The translations under genes were made by a program, and so were the position numbers. The notes under the pieces were generated by a model that was not told the origin of the DNA, did no database searches, and was given only the letters and a program-made list of their open reading frames with translations. A stretch of 52,781 nucleotides of DNA from Trachelipus rathkii. Lineage: Eukaryota; Arthropoda; Malacostraca; Isopoda; Trachelipodidae. Where the stretch lies: the NCBI GenBank assembly GCA_015478945.1, contig JABUQX010100416.1, forward strand, positions 1 through 52,781, in the 5' to 3' direction. Shown here in pieces: positions 1 through 10,215 of this stretch. Position 1 is the first letter of the stretch. Every line of letters starts with the position of its first letter.

Positions 1-335
1 AAGTAAATTATTGGCTGCTAGAATTGCGATAATAACAAATTATTGATTAGATTTTACTATTAAATATAATTTTTTTATCATTAAATTTAATGTACAATAT
101 TTCACTAACTAAGCTATAACTATTTTTTTTTGTTGGGATAATTTTTAATATGAAAGATCCGGATAATAACTATTTAGTAATTAATTATCTAGTTATTATC
201 TAATTGCACATTTTTCAAATCCGTTAATATTTGCTCATGTTGTCGTAATTTACCGGGTTAACTAATATTCCCTAACTCTGAGTAGCGCATATTAATCTGC
301 TGACCTAATTACAAAATCAAAAGGTGTTATATAGT
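1..335. other. AT-rich unique flank, no gene
   Basis: Complex AT-rich sequence with no convincing coding frame. It is present in reverse complement at 39,166-39,510, where shared words such as the segment near 245-300 remain readable despite many indels. Confidence 0.7.
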
Positions 336-365
336 AATTATAATAATATATCTATATATATATGA

Positions 366-419
<54 letters not shown>

Positions 420-600
420 ATATATTATAATATAATATTATTATAGTATATTATAGTAATTATATATGTATATATATATCTATATATATACAGGTTATAT
501 TATATATATTATAGTATATACGTAATATATTATCATATATATATTTATATATATATAGCTTAGTATATATAATATATATATTAATATATATATATTATTT
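336..600. repeat. TA-rich microsatellite tract
   Basis: Nearly continuous alternating TA with scattered single-base interruptions. Its mirror in the right arm is 38,870-39,165. Confidence 0.9.
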
Positions 601-695
601 GTGGTGAAAAGTTTGTCGCTGCTGGGAACTTTTAAACTGTTAATAATAGTTATTATATTATTCAGGCAACCAAAACATCTTAATAATTTTTTTAT

Positions 696-745
696 CGACT
701 TACGTGACGTTTTCGACTTAAGCGTAGTCTATAACACGCCTTGTT
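696..745 (-). ncRNA. Degraded inverted copy of hammerhead-like hairpin motif
   Basis: On the minus strand this resembles the motif at 1,630-1,662. A run read as GTCGAAAACGTC on that strand is followed by sequence shared with the better preserved partner at 38,726-38,785. Together with the plus-strand copy it brackets the ATT tract between 786 and 1,620 in inverted orientation. The catalytic-core match is poor here, so the assignment rests on the partner copy. Confidence 0.3.
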
Positions 746-779
746 TCGTTTAAGTAGAATAATTATAATATATCAATGA

Positions 780-1620
<841 letters not shown>

Positions 1621-1629
1621 ACTACAGTT

Positions 1630-1662
1630 CTGAAGATGACCTTAGTCCTAGTTCGAAACGTC
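1630..1662 (+). ncRNA. Hammerhead-ribozyme-like hairpin motif (Penelope-type candidate)
   Basis: CTGAAGA at 1,630-1,636 fits the hammerhead core CUGANGA, and GAAAC at 1,655-1,659 fits the second core strand. Between them is a potential stem II starting at 1,638. In this arm the stem is imperfect, but the mirror copy at 37,803-37,834 reads GACC then CTTAG against CTAAGGTC on its minus strand, so an approximately 8-bp stem with a two-base loop is likely. One extra T (1,637) sits between the core and the stem, which a canonical hammerhead lacks. Hammerhead motifs are known from Penelope-like retroelements. Membership in that family is inferred, since no Penelope reverse transcriptase or GIY-YIG domain is visible nearby. 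Confidence 0.4.
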
Positions 1663-1670
1663 AGGTAGAT

Positions 1671-2717
1671 CAATAAAAATTATAAATGGTTGCGGCTGTC
1701 ATCTCTATCCTGAAGAAACACGAGGAACTTTCGATGATGTTTCATGTTCCCTGAGAAAGTTGCCAGGTTTTGCCGCATGTTTCAGAATGTTTCTTTAAGC
1801 TTCTGTTGCCAGGCATAAAAGTCGACGCTTTTTTTTCCCTGATTCCATGTGCAAAAAGAAAAAAAAACCGTACCAGCAATAATAGTTTCCTTTCGGTTTC
1901 GGAAACATTAATAAAAAATGTCTCAAATAGTGAAGTGGAATAACGATTAAATTATCTAATTAGTTGAACATTACAGAAAATTTGAGTGCCTATGGGTACC
2001 AACGGTTAAAAATTATAAATGCAGAAATGTAAAAGAAGATGGCTGGGGTAATCGGTAAAGCTTTACTGTCATATATTATTTAAATAAAGCGGGAAATGAA
2101 ATATCTGATTGGCCAGTTTTTCCGAGAACGAATAAAAATATGTTCTATGAAGAAATCAAGATCAGGAAATGTTTTTATTTCCAATTTTCTGACAGTCTTG
2201 AAGACTTCGTCAAATCCACACTTTCTGTTTTTTCATATTTAAACCACTAATTACTATAAAAGCTGCAGCTGCATGGAGCAAGTCTTCATCAACCATTATT
2301 CAAGACGGCAACAAACACGTACTTCAATGCGGAAATCTTGTTATTAGATATAAATGTTGCCTGAAACTGAAACAACCTGGAACGCACTATGCGGCATTTT
2401 CCGGCTTCTGTTTTGAAAGACAAAATTGTTCTATTGAATATTATCGCTGTTGCAGAATACGGTTTGGAATATCAAGTAAGCAATGAGATCGAAAAAGTTT
2501 CTTGAATGCTGCTTGTAATGTGGGGACGAGCTTTTACGGGCTCTTAACTTGGTCATGAGAAACGACAAATTGTGAAAAATTTTGCAAGCGCTTGTCAACC
2601 ATAATGCCTTAACAAAGAAATTTCCACCAAAATAGGTTTTAAAACTTTTTTTTTAATCCTTGAAAATTTATTGAGTTTTTAAAATTTTTCAACCGAAATA
2701 AAACTTTCTTATTATAA
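1671..2717. other. Unique AT-rich DNA, no gene seen
   Basis: Complex sequence with no frame above about 60 codons and no recognised motif. It is among the best preserved parts of the palindrome: 1,920-2,045 can be read almost base for base at 37,380-37,515 on the opposite strand. Confidence 0.6.
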
Positions 2718-2885
2718 TATATATTAGTATGTATGTATATTATATATATATATAAGTAATATAATATAATTATATATAGTTATATATATATTATATATAT
2801 AAATAATAATATATATATATATATAAAGCTAGATAGTACATATATACAGATTGTATATTTATAGATATATAATATATATATTTAT
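2718..2885. repeat. TA-rich microsatellite tract
   Basis: Irregular TA dinucleotides with TATG and TAAG interruptions. Mirror at 36,595-36,740. Confidence 0.85.
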
Positions 2886-3880
2886 ATAAGTACATTTTTT
2901 TGTTTAGGAGATAGCAACTCCTTAAATCGGAGGGAGGCCAAGGCGGGGTTTAGATCTAGATCTACTCATAACTGCTAAATTGTATGACTGTCTCTTTAAT
3001 CTTTAAGAAGAAATATGAAAGACGGTAAGAAGGTACAAACCATGCCATGATAGAATTTAGACTTCTTGAAAGAATAATTATGAGGGGCACACGAGGCCGT
3101 TCTAGTTCGGGCTGAGGCACTACCCCTCTTAGCGGAGCGGGTAATTGTCAGCTTGCACCTCCTTCATGGAGGGCGCCTCTACATGGGGACTTTCCGTGAG
3201 AAAAGCGAATTCCTGTAGGAATTTAATAATGATCTCGTCAATTTAATGTTATTATATCCTTAGTGAAAAGTGAAAGAGAAAGACCCTTAGGGCAACACAG
3301 TTGGGTTATATGCTAAAATTCAGAGATTTAGATGATTGCTAGATTAAACAAGCTAATTATTATGGCGTCAAGGAAAAGGTTAGGTAAGCAATAAGTCTTG
3401 GTTTATGTTAACGGGACAATTGTTAGGTTAACAGTGGTTTTGTTAAATGGTGTTACTCACACATATATGGATTGTCGGGTTAAATCTGTTAACCATAGTA
3501 TTGAGGAGATCTACAGGGAGTAAAGTGATGTTTGAGTAATGTGGTACAAGTTTTTTTTTAATTGCATTTTTAATTAGCTATTAAATATTGCAAAATGAAA
3601 GTAATGAATCTGAAAGTTCTTAATGGCATCAGACCCACACATCTTGAGCCCGTCCTACTTCAATGAACCAAACATGTCTTAATGACCTATATTTTTATTG
3701 TATAATAGGATTAACAAAACTCCTTTCATCATAGGTTATGTCTTTATTGAATGTTAAAAATTTATAGCAGCACCGCACACTCACGTTTAACTTCAAGCAT
3801 GATTGAAAATTTTAGATAGGTGTTTCATGCGCCTGGAAAAAAAAAATACTTCTAATAACTTGATACAATTTTTTACATTA
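2886..3880. other. Unique DNA with moderate GC, no gene seen
   Basis: 2,900-3,240 is richer in G and C than its surroundings and includes a short imperfect inverted pair (CACCTCC against GGAGG) near 3,156-3,172. Mirror at 36,170-36,560. The stretch 3,330-3,520 contains several GTTAGGTTAA-like words. No coding frame survives in both arms. Confidence 0.55.
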
Positions 3881-3894
3881 AAAATCCCCAGTAT

Positions 3895-4135
3895 TTTACT
3901 GTACTATTTCAATTTACTTTGCTTTTTTCAAATACGAAGTGCAAATCGTGGGATAATTTCGGGTGGATGAGCCTGAAGTATTGTGTTATCTGGAAATGCG
4001 CAGATCGGAGTGTGATTGTGTTTAATAATGGGAGTGTCAGGGGGCTGGGAAGTGGGGGGGAGATCGCGTCGTATATGTTAGAGTGGTACAAAGCTGGTGT
4101 GATCTTTTCCTTTCTCTATGCAAGGGGTTGTTATA
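3895..4135. other. Left-arm segment with no right-arm counterpart
   Basis: Flanking sequence on both sides pairs with the right arm (3,780-3,880 with 35,640-35,720; 4,138-4,200 with 35,330-35,405). In between, this 240-bp G-rich segment faces a TA tract with short AT-rich sequence at 35,412-35,600. A frame of 89 codons at 3,919-4,188 spans it, but it contains no recognised domain and cannot be confirmed by the other arm. The segment is either a real difference between two molecules or a misread TA tract. Confidence 0.5.
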
Positions 4136-4146
4136 TTTTGGCTCAT

Positions 4147-4495
4147 GTGGGTTATCTGCCTCCAGTTAAGCTCGTCAATTTTTTTTAAAATCTACGTAAT
4201 CGAACACAGTCTACAAAGCGCTCTTGCTGCCAGATGCCTGTTTTTTATCAATCCAAAGGGAAATAAATTATAAATATAAAAATAAATTACACTATATATA
4301 CGCTAAGTATAAGTTATGTTGAGTTTAATTAGTTTGCATAGATTTAAACCTTTTTTAAAATATTTTTAAAGGTGGGAAGATGCTTTATTACTATAGTTTC
4401 AAATTGACCTAATGCATTTTTACTTCAGTTTTATGAAATGTGTTCGAATTCATGCAAATCGATATGTATATGGACATGGAAGCAGATAACCCACA
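4147..4495. repeat. Segment bounded by short inverted repeats
   Basis: ATGTGGGTTATCTGC near 4,146-4,160 recurs inverted as GCAGATAACCCACAT near 4,480-4,495, an exact 15-base match extended imperfectly on the inner side. The approximately 350-bp AT-rich interior has no coding frame. A small MITE-like element is possible, but I see no target-site duplication and the second terminus is not readable in the right arm. Confidence 0.3.
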
Positions 4496-4539
4496 TATTT
4501 TTTAACAGTTGTCATCGCCTATCACGGGCAAAGATATAT

Positions 4540-4665
4540 ATAAATAGTATAATATTATATGATATTATGATATTAATATATAATAATATATATAATAAAT
4601 AGTAGTATATATATGCTTGTAAGTATATACATAGTATAATATTATATAGGTTGTATATTGATATA
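4540..4665. repeat. TA-rich microsatellite tract
   Basis: Interrupted TA/TAA repeat. The mirror lies in the TA tract at 34,870-35,035. Confidence 0.8.
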
Positions 4666-4815
4666 GTTTAATTGTGGAAATTCCACTGTTCATATTCACT
4701 CTTCGTTCGTATAGTTGTGCGTGCCAATTCTACCAGTCGCTTGCCTAGAGTCACGTGCCTAAGTCGCACGCAACTCAAGGTGACTCGGTTCGGAACACAA
4801 ACGTATGTAACATTA
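4666..4815. other. Short complex island between TA tracts
   Basis: A 150-bp island containing CAGTCGCTTGCC and GTCGCACG words. It is preserved on the opposite strand at 34,705-34,850, so it is real sequence. It shows no tRNA fold that I can complete and no open frame. Confidence 0.5.
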
Positions 4816-4945
4816 CATATATATTAGTATACTATATAATATATATAATATATATATATATATACTATTATACTAATACTTATATATATATATAGCTAGT
4901 TATATTATATATAATAATATAGTATATGTATATATATATAATTTT
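4816..4945. repeat. TA-rich microsatellite tract
   Basis: Interrupted TA repeat, mirrored at 34,565-34,700. Confidence 0.8.
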
Positions 4946-4984
4946 CTTTGTGTGTATACCTAACACATCTTTTTCAATTAACGC

Positions 4985-5185
4985 TAAAAACTTAAAATGG
5001 GGGTACAGTTAAACTAACGCGATACGGATACACGTTGCCAACAGCATGCAAGCCTAACGCTAGATTGGATTCACGTTGCAAAAGCAATGCAACTCTAACC
5101 TAAATATGGAGCTCACGTTGCAAAGCATGCAACCTAACTATATGAATTTCACGTTGCCGCGAACAAGACATCTAAGGTAGAAACT
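4985..5185 (+). repeat. Minisatellite of about 42 bp with internal dyad, four units
   Basis: Units begin with CACGTTGC at about 5,031, 5,072, 5,113 and 5,150. Each unit carries GTTGCA followed a few bases later by TGCAAC, so a unit can fold into a short hairpin, and is followed by CCTAAC. The right-arm mirror at 34,310-34,500 shows the same four-unit arrangement with GTTAGGTTGCA words, which supports the period and the dyad independently. Confidence 0.75.
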
Positions 5186-5189
5186 TTGG

Positions 5190-5471
5190 CATATATATAT
5201 ATAATATATGATATATACTATTATATATATATAGTTTTTATATATATATTATTATATATACTATTATATATTATATAGTATATAGTATTAAGTATAGTAA
5301 TGATCTTTACGTCAAATATTTTGAAATCAATTCGTTTTTACATACGGACATTCTTAATATTCACTTCCATCACCTATCAATATCGTATATGAGACTAAAA
5401 AATCCATCAAAAAGTCATTTAAATTAAGAAATTATTCACATAAAAAAAAAGTTTATAATATAATATATAGG

Positions 5472-5506
<35 letters not shown>

Positions 5507-5595
5507 ATATATTATAGTTATATATATATTATTTATTAATTTAGTAATACTGTATAGTATATATATATACTTATATTATATATATATTAATACTT
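5190..5595. repeat. Two TA tracts around a short AT-rich island
   Basis: TA repeats occupy 5,190-5,290 and 5,455-5,595. The island 5,290-5,450 is non-coding AT-rich sequence, mirrored at about 34,040-34,200. Confidence 0.75.
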
Positions 5596-5599
5596 GGCA

Positions 5600-5880
5600 T
5601 CTCAAGCCTATATCTGACTCAGATAGGTACTATTAAGGCGAACTCTCTTTGTGTTATACCCGACATAAACGCACGAAGGGTGAATTTGAAAGCTGCTATA
5701 ATACCCAATGGTAAGCACTAAGGATTGATTTCAAGGAGGTATTGGTGGGGTGTTCCTTTTAGCTCAATCGTGGTCGACAGTAGCATTCTTGTTTTACCAT
5801 CCTAAAGGGTAAGGGTTCAATCCACTTAGGGCCTTGTGATTTGTACAAATAATTGGGCGGTTTATGCATTAAAAATCGTG
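5600..5880 (+). mobile_element. tRNA-derived SINE-like element
   Basis: An island between TA tracts that contains both internal RNA polymerase III promoter boxes. TAGCTCAATCGTGG at 5,760-5,773 resembles the A box and GGTTCAATCC at 5,814-5,823 is a full match to the B box, with 40 bp between them, a tRNA-like spacing. The T-arm can be partly paired around the B box. The acceptor and anticodon stems do not close cleanly, so a functional tRNA is not supported. The mirror copy at 33,640-33,895 preserves the same region with independent errors. A short retroposon derived from a tRNA is the best reading; its family is not identified. Confidence 0.5.
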
Positions 5881-6225
5881 ATATATATTATATATATATC
5901 TATTAGTAGTATATAAGTATATATATATATATATATGATAATGTATATTAATATTATTATATATAGTAAAATTAAAATATATAATAATTATATATATCAT
6001 ATATATATGATATAATATTTAATTATTATATATCATATATCTTTAGTAATATATAGTAATATATTATTTGCACTGTCTATAGTATTACATATATATATAT
6101 ATATATATTATATTCTGTATATATAATATAGTATATATATAGTATATATTAGTAATATATGATAGTATATATATTATATATATATATTGTATAGTATTAT
6201 TATATATATATTGTATTTATTAATT
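5881..6225. repeat. TA-rich microsatellite tract
   Basis: Long interrupted TA tract, mirrored at 33,285-33,610. Confidence 0.88.
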
Positions 6226-6470
6226 TATTTGTGAAGGTTACCATAAAGGCAGGAAAAAAACTATAGACTTTGAGGAAGTTTATTAGAAGAAATAAGTATT
6301 CTTATATATTAGAACATGAAAAAGAGCATGTATTTTTTAAAAAAAAAAATTTACATTTTTATATAATATACTTCTGATATCTGCTTTGTCGTACTTTTTA
6401 GATCGTGCAACATTTTTTTAATGTTTGCGAGTTTAATATTTAATTTTTTTTTTAAACTAATGGGAACCCA
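6226..6470. other. AT-rich unique DNA
   Basis: Contains A- and T-homopolymers near 6,340 and 6,450. It is well preserved at 33,010-33,280 on the opposite strand. No gene. Confidence 0.6.
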
Positions 6471-6715
6471 ATAGTATAGGAGCCCGCACCGGATGGCAGA
6501 GTCAGGGGGTCTCTCCGCTTCCGGGGACCGACAGGGTAGGACTTAGGACTATTTCCCTACCTCCGGGGAGGGTCCTCCGGACCCCCGCTCTCTTGGTATT
6601 CTGGGTGTCCGGCGGGGGGTTCCTCGCTCCTCTCCCCTGAGGGGTGATGGAAACGTCCCCCACTCTGTTCCCCGTCGTGACCTCGAGCTCCCCTACTGCT
6701 GGCGTGTAAAATAGC
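6471..6715. other. GC-rich island of unknown nature
   Basis: About 245 bp markedly richer in G and C than anything nearby, with CTCCGGGGAGG near 6,562 and a nearby CCTCCGGACC. The two ends match the right arm well (6,471-6,500 with 32,985-33,010; 6,660-6,710 with 32,730-32,790). The middle of the right-arm copy is only loosely similar. No open frame survives in both arms. It could be part of a retroelement. Confidence 0.45.
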
Positions 6716-6724
6716 TATAGATTA

Positions 6725-6741
6725 TAACTTATATTATATTA

Positions 6742-6785
<44 letters not shown>

Positions 6786-6812
6786 GAGTTATATATATAT
6801 ATTTTAGTATTT
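6725..6812. repeat. TA-rich microsatellite tract
   Basis: TA repeat directly adjoining the LINE-tail motif at 6,815. Mirror at 32,600-32,680. Confidence 0.8.
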
Positions 6813-6814
6813 TA

Positions 6815-6880
6815 CGTACGTCCGCACCTTACCCAGTAATTGGGGAAAGAAGCTGGATGATGATGATATGACGTATATGT
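6815..6880 (+). mobile_element. LINE 3-prime tail motif (isolated)
   Basis: ACCCAGTAATTGGGG (6,831-6,845) forms a short hairpin and is followed by AAAGAAGCTGG and ATGATGATGAT. The same pattern, a hairpin then AGAGAAGG and TGATGA words, occurs at 8,585-8,625 downstream of the reverse transcriptase and again near 49,240. Its copy in the right arm is at 32,535-32,600. It is probably the end of a truncated retroposon inserted next to a TA tract. Confidence 0.45.
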
Positions 6881-7025
6881 ATATATAAAGGTAAGCAGTA
6901 ATACTATATTACTATTATTATATAGTATACTAGTATATATATATATATATATTATATAATATATATATATATTATATATATAATCTATATATATATATAT
7001 ATATGTATAATATATCATGGGATAT
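6881..7025. repeat. TA-rich microsatellite tract
   Basis: Interrupted TA repeat separating the upstream tail motif from the reverse transcriptase remnant. The minus-strand 72-codon frame here is repeat translation. Mirror at 32,345-32,500. Confidence 0.8.
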
Positions 7026-7059
7026 CTCATTTAAATAATAGGAATGTTGTGGGCGAAGA

Positions 7060-8625
7060 TATATGTGGTATTTTAGTCGAAGAGTAAGGCCGAGTGACTG
7101 AGGAACTAATTGGCTGAAGAACAAGGTGCGTTTAGAGTGGTAGAGGATATGTGTGGATCAAATCTTTTACATTGAAACAATGATTGAGAAAATGAGAGAG
7201 AAGAAACATAAATTGTATTTAGGTTTTAATCTGGATTTGCAACATGCGTGTGACTAAGGATTAGATAGGAAACGCCTCTACGGTCAGGTGGTTTAGTGAT
7301 GATCATGGTGCTGGTGTTAGGCTTATAAATGAAATCAAAAGTATGTATGATGAAAGTGAAGCGTGTGTAAGATATGGAGTCGAAAGTGATCTGTTTAATA
7401 TTAAATGCGGAAGTGAGACAGGGAATGTCTTGTGTCTCCTTGTTTTTTAATATTTGGTATATGGATTGGGGTTAATGAAAGAAATAGAGGAGGGGTGGCA
7501 GGGGATGGTGTTAGAATGATGAAGAAATGGAAGAGAGTGGAGGGTGCCCTACTATTATGATGTGGATGATTTGTTTTGTGTGGCGAATCTGAAAGAGAGT
7601 TTGAAAGGATTTTTAGAGAGATTTGGCAGGGGTGTGTAAAAAGAGGGGTTTGAAAGTAACGTAGATAAGACGAATGGTTTATGGTTGTGGCGCGAGACAG
7701 TCCTCTGTTTGTGAAGTTGGTGTTAGATGGTGAAGCAGTTGGATCAAGGGTTTAGTTTGAAAGATATTTAAGTGTATATGTTGGACGGAACGAAAGGGCA
7801 ACGTGATATGGCAGAGTGTAAGTAGGGAAAGCTGTGAATGGCAAAGAAGGTGGAGCCTGGTTGCAAATTAATCGTGGGTGGCGTGCAAAGGGACTAAGTA
7901 ATTGAAGGCGCTATTGTGTATTTACATGAGGGTATGTTTTTACGTGTGTTATTCATAGTAGTGGAGACTATGGTCCTGGAATAAGGAGGTAAGTAATAAA
8001 GTACAATGTGTCCAGATGAACAATTTTAGGTGTTAGGTGTGAGAAGATTGATGAAATGAGCGAATGAGCAATTAGGGGGAGTTGTGTGGTGTGAACAAGG
8101 GAGTAAATGAGAGAATAATTAAAAGTACATTGAGATGGTTGGTTTGGTATGTGGAAAGGATGGAGGATAGTCGTTTAGTCGGATGTATAGTGGGTGAGTG
8201 TGCTGGGGAAATGGACTCCGACTGGGAGACGAAGAATAAGTAGAGTTGTAGTTTCAGTAAGGAATGCCTGGAGGAGAGAAATGTGAGTTTGGCAGAGGCG
8301 ACGAGAAAGGTGCATAATAGGAGTGAATGCCGGGTTTTGTTGAGGGGTTATGGTTGGTGGCCCTCTGGGCAAAGGAATACTCGCTACATTGACGAGATTC
8401 GATAGAGTGAGGGTGCCGTCGAGGTCTCGGTGGAAAGCTCTAGGTGGGATTTCTGACTGCGGATCGAGTTCTTAACTAAAGGTTATAAAGGGGGCGGTAA
8501 GGCTGGGCTTCTTTTCGACTTGCGTCAATATTCTTCTACTGACTTTTCTTGTTTCGGTTCATTTTTGCCCAATGATTACCCCTCAGTCTTGGGGAGAGAA
8601 GGTTGATGAAGGTGAGTGATGAGAT
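7060..8625 (+). pseudogene. Degenerate non-LTR (LINE-type) reverse transcriptase, left arm
   Basis: Translated in shifting frames, this stretch shows the ordered blocks of a non-LTR retrotransposon reverse transcriptase. EEQGAFRVVEDMCG at 7,116-7,157 corresponds to the N-terminal QGGFR-type block. LDLQHACD at 7,231-7,254 is the first catalytic aspartate block. INEIKSMYDESEACVRYG lies at about 7,325-7,378. A GSETG/LCLLVF block replaces the usual RQG block. YYDVDDLFCVANLKES at 7,553-7,600 is the YADD box with a corrupted second position. LRWLVWYVERMEDSRLV at about 8,129-8,180 is the typical C-terminal block. A 3-prime hairpin tail follows at 8,585-8,625 and abuts a TA tract. Many stops and frameshifts break the frame; no complete start or endonuclease domain is visible. 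Some breaks differ from those in the mirror copy, so they are partly read errors. The clade is not determined. Confidence 0.82.
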
Positions 8626-9135
8626 ATATATATATATATAATATATATTTTATAGTATATATATATATATAATATAGTATATAATTATATATATATATAT
8701 ATATATAATATGATTATATATAATATATATTAATATATATAGTATATATATATATATATATATATTATCTATATAGTATATTATATATATATATACTATT
8801 ATTATATATATACTAATATATTACAGAGTTATTTAATATATTAAATATGATATATATATATAATATATATAAGTATATAATATATATAATATAAGTAGGT
8901 TAATATATATATGTATTAGCTTATTATGTTACTAGGTATAGTATAATATTTAGTAGCCTATATAGATAGTATGATCTTTTATATATATTTTATTATGATA
9001 ATATTAATATAATCTACAGGAGTGTTTGTATGTATTACTATAGTATATATATATATATCTAGTATATATATATATAGTATAATATATATATATAATAATA
9101 TTATATATATATATATATATTATATATTAATATAA
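8626..9135. repeat. TA-rich microsatellite tract
   Basis: About 500 bp of interrupted TA repeat starting directly at the LINE tail. The right-arm partner, 29,650-30,400, is longer and much more scrambled. Confidence 0.88.
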
Positions 9136-9344
9136 ATTTCAATGAATTTTATTAACTGCACGCTACGAGATCCATTAGTAAAATTAGAAGCGAAAAAAAA
9201 TGAAATAAAGCAAAAATAGATTAAATGCTGCGTCAAAAGGATTTTCTATTTTTACAAATACATAGAGCAATTTTTTTTCCTTTTATTTTTTAATAGTAAT
9301 TAAGGCAAAGACCAAACATAAATGAGCGCTTCACTGATTTTCAC
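9136..9344. other. AT-rich unique DNA
   Basis: Ordinary AT-rich sequence. An eight-A run near 9,192 corresponds to a 29-T run and further T runs at 29,509-29,561 in the right arm, a striking homopolymer discrepancy. Confidence 0.6.
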
Positions 9345-9830
9345 CTAAAGTTTTTGGAGGCTCATTTATCAAACCGTACGTTCCTATTTTTTGTTAAATA
9401 ACTATGTATAGTGAAGCCTCGTTATTGTAAACGTAACGTTCTTAATTTTCAATTAATTGAACTGAGTATAGTGAACTTCATTTATGTAAACGTACGTTCT
9501 TATTTTCCTGTTTTTGACTGAAGCTCTGGTGAAGCTCATTTATTGTAAGTGTAACTTTTTTATTTTTACTTATTACTGAAGTTATAGTGCTCATTTATGA
9601 TAAATGTAACGTTCTTATTTACTGTTTTATCTTGACTAGTCCTTTGAGTACCTCAAATAAAGTAATATCATTATGATGTCAGCCATAATGATGTGAAGCT
9701 CATTTATGCAATTTGACGTTCTTATTTTCTGTAAATTGATTGAAGTCTAATGGTAGTGCAGAAGTTTCATTAATGTAAATGTAACGTTTATATCTTCTAT
9801 TTTATGATTGAAAATTGTGCTTGTTCATTA
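9345..9830 (+). repeat. Minisatellite of about 58 bp, seven units
   Basis: The words GTGAAGCTCATTTATG and GTAACGTTCTTATTT recur at about 9,360, 9,411, 9,470, 9,530, 9,585, 9,692 and 9,760. Spacing is mostly 51-60 bp; the sixth unit follows an interruption containing CATTATGATGTC. The right-arm mirror lies within 28,700-29,350, where ATAAGAACGT and AAATGAGC words are still readable on the opposite strand. Confidence 0.75.
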
Positions 9831-10215
9831 ACTCTGTATTCGGTATTTTAGCCTTTTTACCGCAATAAAAGCTGTAACCTGCGGATTTTTGATCAAAAAC
9901 TTACATTCTATGTTTTGGGGAATATGCATAAACATTAAAAAAACAATTAACATGAATTAATATATCGCAATGTAGGCAAGCACGGAGAAAAACAGCCCCA
10001 AGAAAGTCTTTAAAACATCTCAATGGGCAAACAAAGCGAACGTCTAAACTCTAAAAACTCTAAAACCTAAGCATTTTTTATTAACGAAAAGTTCCCTCTC
10101 TGTAAGGGTTTGAAAAAAGAATAAATAATGGATATCTTAAATAAAATAGGGAAAAGCTGGCTTCATATTTTTTTTCTATATTTTTAAGTTTCACAAATAT
10201 TATTTTGCCTGCCTG
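9831..10215. other. Unique AT-rich DNA, no gene seen
   Basis: Complex AT-rich sequence whose right-arm partner is 28,390-28,700. No coding or structural motif is recognised. Confidence 0.55.

Noticed and set aside
5752..5833. Functional tRNA gene
   Set aside because: A and B boxes are present, but the acceptor and anticodon stems do not close in either arm; a SINE is a better fit.
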